Below, piece after piece: positions 29,842-33,173 of a stretch of 33,173 nt of DNA. The notes below the pieces were generated by a model. The model saw only the letters and a program-made list of their open reading frames with translations. It was not told the DNA's origin and searched no databases. Within the stretch, counting starts at the first letter, position 1; every line of letters begins with the position of its first letter. The DNA comes from CAYSGX01 sp964518215 (GTDB lineage: Bacteria; Bacteroidota; Bacteroidia; Chitinophagales; CAIOSU01). The translations under genes were made by a program, and so were the position numbers. The stretch covers positions 1 to 33,173 of the forward strand of contig CAZFFP010000040.1 in assembly GCA_964518215.1 (NCBI GenBank), given 5' to 3'.

Positions 29842-31491
29842 TTAAGGAACTTTTATGCCCCCTTTCACCCTGAAAGTTCCTGAACTTGTTATTCTCTTGT
29901 TACTGGAATTATATGCATTACCGTTAAAAACTACAGTTGCGCCATTCACTGCATTTATATTTCCTCCTTTGTCATAATAGTTGCCATTCACAGTTAATGT
30001 AATATTGTTGCCGTCAACTAATACACTCGCACCATTTTCAATAACCAATACGCTGATGGTTTGGTTATTTGTAACAGTTACTGTTCCCGATTGAACACTT
30101 ACGCTGTCAGATGCTTGTGGAACTGCATTTATATTCCAGTTTGAAAGATTGCTTGACCAATTTCCTGTTCCGTTCCAAATTGGTGTTTGTGGCGAGCTAC
30201 CACCAACACCAAGTTTTCCAACAAATGCCTTTACACCAACTGATACTGATATGTTGTCAAAATTACTTGTTTGACCTGTTCCAGATGATGAAACTCGACC
30301 ACCTATATATAGATTTCCCTGAGAGTCTTTACTGATAGCTCTAATTTCCTGATTGCTGCTTTGATTGCCTCCTGCTAATTTAATTGATTGAAAAACGCCC
30401 GAACTATTATAAGTAGCGATGAAAACTTGCCTACTGGTGTTGGTTGTAGAAAAACTTCCAAAAAGGGCATTACCAGTAATAAAACCGCCCAAATAGACAT
30501 TGCCTATACTATCTGCATTTACTGCCCAAGATTCGTCAATATTTGAACCGCCAGCTTTATTTGACCATTGAATGTTTCCATTCAAGTCATATTTAGCAAT
30601 AAAAGCATCATTNNNNNNNNNNNATGAATTTCCGCCAAAATTAACTGTTCCTGCAAAATACCCTGAAATATACAGGGAGTTTGTTTCGCCTATGCTAAGT
30701 GAACGACCAAAAGTGTAATTACTGCTCCCACTGCCACCACCCCATCTTGCCCAAACGGGATTGCCGGAAGGATTAAATTTAGCTACAAACACTCTAGAGG
30801 TGCTAGATGATGATGGTAAGGTATCATTGCTTAAAATGGTTTGTGATTGGTAAAAGCCAGTTACGTAAGTATTTCCTGATGCATCTAAAGTAATATCTGT
30901 TGGATTAAGATTTGAATACTTTTTTGCCCAAAGACAAAAACCATTGGCATCTAATCTGACTAAGAGTAAGCCAGCAGCAGAGGAAGGAAAAGAAGCTCCA
31001 CAATAAGTGAAAGCACTTGTTCCTGAAGTATTGATAGCCACATAGATATTACCTGTTGCATCGGTAACAACTGAAAATGAATTATAGCTAAATGTTTGAT
31101 TCCAAATTAAAGAGCCATTGGTTGAGTTATATTTGAAAAGCCCAAGGTTCCTACTAACTACAATAACATTTCCTTGGTTATCAAGTGTTATGGATTCACC
31201 ATAATCAGTGCCAGTTCCCCCTTCTTTTACTACCCAAACAAGTGAGCCATTAGCATCATATTTTGAGACAAAAACATCACGGCTTCCATTATCACTTGCA
31301 AGCGATGTCCCTCCAAAGTCAACAACACCAGTAAATTCACCAGTTAAATAGCTATTACCATTGGAATCACTTATGACATCAGTAATTGTAACTGATTGGG
31401 GTAAGTCTTTAACCCAAAGCCAATTTTGAGCACGGGTAAAGTTGACTTGAAGCAGCAGTATTACTGCTGATAGTATGATTGTTTTTTTCAT
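29842..31491 (-). CDS. Exported SBBP-repeat beta-propeller protein (contains an assembly gap)
   Basis: 549 residues as given. Signal peptide 1-21 (NFTRAQ). Residues about 25-420 carry SBBP-type blades of the form (D)A(F/V)I(A/S)KYD.NGN..W....GG....E...(I/V)..D..GN.Y(L/V).G.F.G...FG, expected to fold as a beta-propeller. From about 435, the WNGTGNWSSNLSNWNINAVP segment opens a parallel-beta repeat (VSVQSGTVTVTNNQTISVLVIENGASV) often found in secreted Bacteroidota proteins. No T9SS sorting domain is present at the C-terminus (…GTFRVKGGIKVP). Eleven N at 30613-30623 interrupt one blade at residues 290-293. The frame is kept on both sides. Last gene of a three-gene operon, 10 bp after the previous stop. 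Ligand and role unknown. Confidence 0.82.
   Translation of the reverse strand: MKKTIILSAVILLLQVNFTRAQNWLWVKDLPQSVTITDVISDSNGNSYLTGEFTGVVDFGGTSLASDNGSRDVFVSKYDANGSLVWVVKEGGTGTDYGESITLDNQGNVIVVSRNLGLFKYNSTNGSLIWNQTFSYNSFSVVTDATGNIYVAINTSGTSAFTYCGASFPSSAAGLLLVRLDANGFCLWAKKYSNLNPTDITLDASGNTYVTGFYQSQTILSNDTLPSSSSTSRVFVAKFNPSGNPVWARWGGGSGSSNYTFGRSLSIGETNSLYISGYFAGTVNFGGNSXXXXNDAFIAKYDLNGNIQWSNKAGGSNIDESWAVNADSIGNVYLGGFITGNALFGSFSTTNTSRQVFIATYNSSGVFQSIKLAGGNQSSNQEIRAISKDSQGNLYIGGRVSSSGTGQTSNFDNISVSVGVKAFVGKLGVGGSSPQTPIWNGTGNWSSNLSNWNINAVPQASDSVSVQSGTVTVTNNQTISVLVIENGASVLVDGNNITLTVNGNYYDKGGNINAVNGATVVFNGNAYNSSNKRITSSGTFRVKGGIKVP
30613..30623. other. Run of 11 undetermined bases (scaffold gap)
   Basis: N run inside the SBBP protein gene. 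The flanking blade halves (FGGNS before, NDAFIAKYD after) belong to one SBBP unit. In the intact first blade the equivalent interval is longer (FGGTS...RDVFVSKYD), so the true gap may be a few codons longer than drawn. Confidence 0.95.
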
Positions 31492-31501
31492 AGTTGCTTG
31501 T

Positions 31502-32257
31502 TTACGGGTTTACTTGAAATTTATTTACCCAAGTTCCGTTCTCCCTTCTTTCAATATTCAAATCATTCCCTACCATTCTAAAACGCCAAGAACCATTTGT
31601 ATTAGGGTCGCCAATAGTAAATGAGTTGTTATTGCCAATGTTTAAATCGCCAACATCGCTTAAAGTTGTTCCTCCGGCTGAATTACCATTAGAAAGAACT
31701 TGTTGAAGAGTAAGAGTAGAAGCTGTTGGAGTTGTCGGTTCCCATTGTTGAGTGTTTGAATTGTATGTCAAAACTTGTCCATTTTGTGCTCCTGACAATG
31801 AAAAACCAACTACACTTTCTGCTGTCCGTGCGGAAAAAGCATAAAAAGTAGAGGTAAGTTCTAATGCGCCTAAATCTACAAAAGGCGTTCCCGGAATTGT
31901 TTGATATTCTACTTGTAACCAATAGTTACCACCTTCCCAGGGAATTGCATCAAAACTTAGATTGGGGGCACCATTGCAAGCTGTTCCAAGAATATTCCTG
32001 TTTAATTGAACAGAGAAGAAACCGTTTTGATTGGTTTGCTCTTGATGTAATGCACAATATACAATAGTTCCCTGTGCGCCTCCTTGTCTAAAAGTGAGGC
32101 GAATACTAATGTCTGTATTTACAAGCAGGTTGTTGTTAGCGTCTCTTACTTCTGCCGAAAAAGAAACTAATTGCGGAATACTTGTTTGCGCACTTGCATT
32201 TATTGCAACGAATAGGAAGCAGCATGCAAAGAAAAAGTTGTTGATTATCGTTTTCAT
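31502..32257 (-). CDS. Exported protein of unknown function (tail-fibre-like C-terminal pattern)
   Basis: 251 residues from ATG at 32257. An upstream in-frame ATG at 32344 would overlap the preceding gene and add 29 non-signal residues. Signal peptide 1-24 (INASAQ). The N-terminal half (PQLVSFSAEVRDANNNLLVNTDISIRL...NGFFSVQL) is the Ig-like domain that opens many exported Bacteroidota proteins. It continues with W..GNYWLQVEY and LTSTFYAFSARTAESV. The C-terminal half (GQVLTYNSNTQQWEP, TLTLQQVLSNGNSAGGT, DLNIERRENGTWVNKFQVNP) resembles tail-fibre-type beta repeats. It is the middle gene of the operon, with gaps of 13 bp and 10 bp to its neighbours. Function unknown; extracellular structure is the best guess. 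Confidence 0.78.
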   Translation of the reverse strand: MKTIINNFFFACCFLFVAINASAQTSIPQLVSFSAEVRDANNNLLVNTDISIRLTFRQGGAQGTIVYCALHQEQTNQNGFFSVQLNRNILGTACNGAPNLSFDAIPWEGGNYWLQVEYQTIPGTPFVDLGALELTSTFYAFSARTAESVVGFSLSGAQNGQVLTYNSNTQQWEPTTPTASTLTLQQVLSNGNSAGGTTLSDVGDLNIGNNNSFTIGDPNTNGSWRFRMVGNDLNIERRENGTWVNKFQVNP

Positions 32258-32270
32258 ATTTGATTTGTTT

Positions 32271-32756
32271 TTAGTTTTTAATGATGTTAAAGTTTTGAAT
32301 GTTATTTCCTTTGATGTCTTGGATATTAAGTATGTAATTACCACTTGATAATGCGCTTATATCAATTCTTGAATTTGAAGGTGAATTGAGTTTGGTTATC
32401 ACTACTCTGCCTTGCATGTCAGTTAGTGTAATATTGATTATTGTATCGTCATTTAGCATGTCAACAACCAATTCTGTTGAAGATGGATTGGGATAAACTT
32501 TTACTTGCATTTTAGAATTTAAAAGTTCAGAAGCAGAACTTACTACTACTGCATTTTTACTGCTGTATTGTGCGCTTACTGTTAATGAGCCGCCACTATC
32601 GCTTAAATGCTTGCCATAAGGACTGCCAATGATGCACTTTAATTTGTTGTCGCTTGAAACTGCTGATGAAATTCCTATTTTGTCTATGCTTCCTTGTTGA
32701 GCTTGCAGAGTAAAAATGAATAGGCATAAAAGCCCAATTAGAGTAGTGTTTTTCAT
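32271..32756 (-). CDS. Small exported protein with T9SS sorting domain
   Basis: 161 residues. Signal peptide 1-20 (TLQAQ). A short central part (21-80, GISSAVSSDNKLKCIIGSPYG) shows no recognisable domain. Residues 83-161 are a T9SS type A sorting domain (VKVYPNPSSTELVVDM, ITLTDMQGRVV, SSGNYILNI). More than half the mature protein is sorting signal, as in small T9SS-linked proteins encoded ahead of larger partners. It is the first gene of the three-gene operon and is transcribed divergently from the XRE regulator 110 bp away. Confidence 0.83.
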   Translation of the reverse strand: MKNTTLIGLLCLFIFTLQAQQGSIDKIGISSAVSSDNKLKCIIGSPYGKHLSDSGGSLTVSAQYSSKNAVVVSSASELLNSKMQVKVYPNPSSTELVVDMLNDDTIINITLTDMQGRVVITKLNSPSNSRIDISALSSGNYILNIQDIKGNNIQNFNIIKN

Positions 32757-32774
32757 GTGTTATTAATTTTGCAA

Positions 32775-32782
32775 CAAATGTA
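32775..32782 (-). promoter_or_regulatory. -7 box of the three-gene operon
   Basis: TACATTTG on the minus strand, an exact TAnnTTTG match 18 bases before the ATG at 32756. The -33 region is not a good match. It lies in the 110-bp divergent interval shared with the XRE gene. Confidence 0.5.
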
Positions 32783-32825
32783 TGTTCATGTTGTTGTTGT
32801 AAATGCTTATTTTAGTTCCGTTAAA

Positions 32826-32857
32826 TGAACTTTTAAGACACTTCTCTGAACTTTTAA
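32826..32857 (+). promoter_or_regulatory. Direct repeat TGAACTTTTAA x2 at 21-bp spacing (candidate XRE operator)
   Basis: TGAACTTTTAA occurs at 32826-32836 and again at 32847-32857, a start-to-start distance of 21 bp, so both lie on the same face of the helix. The second copy ends nine bases before the XRE ATG at 32867. The arrangement suits a pair of regulator-binding half sites. Confidence 0.5.
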
Positions 32858-32866
32858 AGTATAATC

Positions 32867-33173
32867 ATGAGTATTGGACATAAAATCCGCAGAATACGAG
32901 AAATTAAAAATTACTCACAGGAATTTGTTGCGCAGAAATTAGATATTTCTCCAAAGGCGTATAGTAAGATTGAAAATGAAGACACAAAATTGTCAGTTGA
33001 CAGGTTGTTTCAAATTGCCGATATACTTGAAGTTAAACCCGAAGACTTATTGAACTTTGATGAGAAAATGATATTCTATAACATCAATAACCACGACAAC
33101 GGAATTGTCATCAACAAAACTCTCGGTGAAAACGAAAAGAATGCTTACGAAAAATTAATCACTCATTTGGAGG
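32867..33173 (+). CDS. XRE-family helix-turn-helix regulator, truncated by the window edge
   Basis: 102 codons are visible from ATG at 32867, with the stop beyond the window. Residues about 6-60 are an HTH_3/XRE domain (IRRIREIKNYSQEFVAQKLDISP, AYSKIENEDTKLSVDRLFQIA) with the usual SQE..A..L.IS...YS..E core. The following part (MIFYNINNHDN..., NEKNAYEKLITHLE) suggests a linker and the start of a coiled coil, as in many Bacteroidota members of about 110-130 residues. It probably controls its own promoter and the divergent operon through the 11-bp repeats in the intergenic interval. Confidence 0.86.
   Translation, partial: MSIGHKIRRIREIKNYSQEFVAQKLDISPKAYSKIENEDTKLSVDRLFQIADILEVKPEDLLNFDEKMIFYNINNHDNGIVINKTLGENEKNAYEKLITHLE

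Noticed and set aside
32258..32344. Upstream ATG for the middle operon gene
   Set aside because: It would overlap the preceding gene and place 29 non-signal residues before a clear signal peptide starting at 32257.

Overview
The window looks like a chromosomal scaffold from a member of the Bacteroidota (Bacteroidetes). The evidence is five proteins with a type IX secretion (T9SS) C-terminal sorting domain (Y/FPNP motif), a TonB-dependent receptor with an N-terminal carboxypeptidase-regulatory-like domain, moderately AT-rich intergenic DNA, and exact Bacteroidetes-type -7 boxes (TAnnTTTG) in front of several genes. An 11-base N run (30613-30623) marks a scaffold gap. I cannot place it below phylum. 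No tRNA, rRNA, CRISPR array, insertion-sequence transposase or recognisable phage module was seen.

Layout. 1-314: edge-truncated copper-storage (Csp/DUF326-type) Cys-rich protein, minus strand. 531-613: 3' end (domains V and VI) of a group II intron with no reverse transcriptase, so a 5'-truncated relic. 658-2843: two minus-strand hydrolases (beta-lactamase-fold serine hydrolase, alpha/beta hydrolase). 3365-3630: two very short minus-strand genes followed by a hairpin terminator. 3806-8364: TonB receptor and a T9SS-secreted alpha/beta-hydrolase-like protein whose nucleophile Ser is Gly. 8570-10287: DinB-like protein and a T9SS-secreted alpha/beta hydrolase with an intact triad. 10313-12205: T9SS-secreted parallel beta-helix protein, minus strand.

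12514-26928 is one 4,804-residue T9SS-exported giant filling about 43% of the window. It has three homologous beta-helix+Ig modules, Ig-like domains, seven CARDB-like domains, unassigned beta-rich blocks, a collagen/PGRS-like glycine-rich stretch, a Cys-rich segment with a hydrophobic glycine zipper, further Ig-like domains, and a sorting domain. It is probably a surface or matrix adhesin.

27007-28086: membrane fatty-acid desaturase. 28087-29760: repeat-rich intergenic island that holds a PIN-type toxin-antitoxin pair bracketed by ~194-bp direct repeats. 29842-32756: three-gene minus-strand operon (small T9SS protein, small exported protein, SBBP beta-propeller protein) ending at a strong terminator and divergent from an edge-truncated XRE regulator (32867 on), which has an 11-bp direct repeat at 21-bp spacing directly upstream.

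The overall theme is outer-surface biology: export of large repetitive proteins plus uptake or processing at the outer membrane. No complete novel enzymatic or defence system is evident. The best leads are the giant adhesin, the Ser-less esterase beside the TonB receptor, the intron relic, and the repeat-bracketed toxin-antitoxin cassette.
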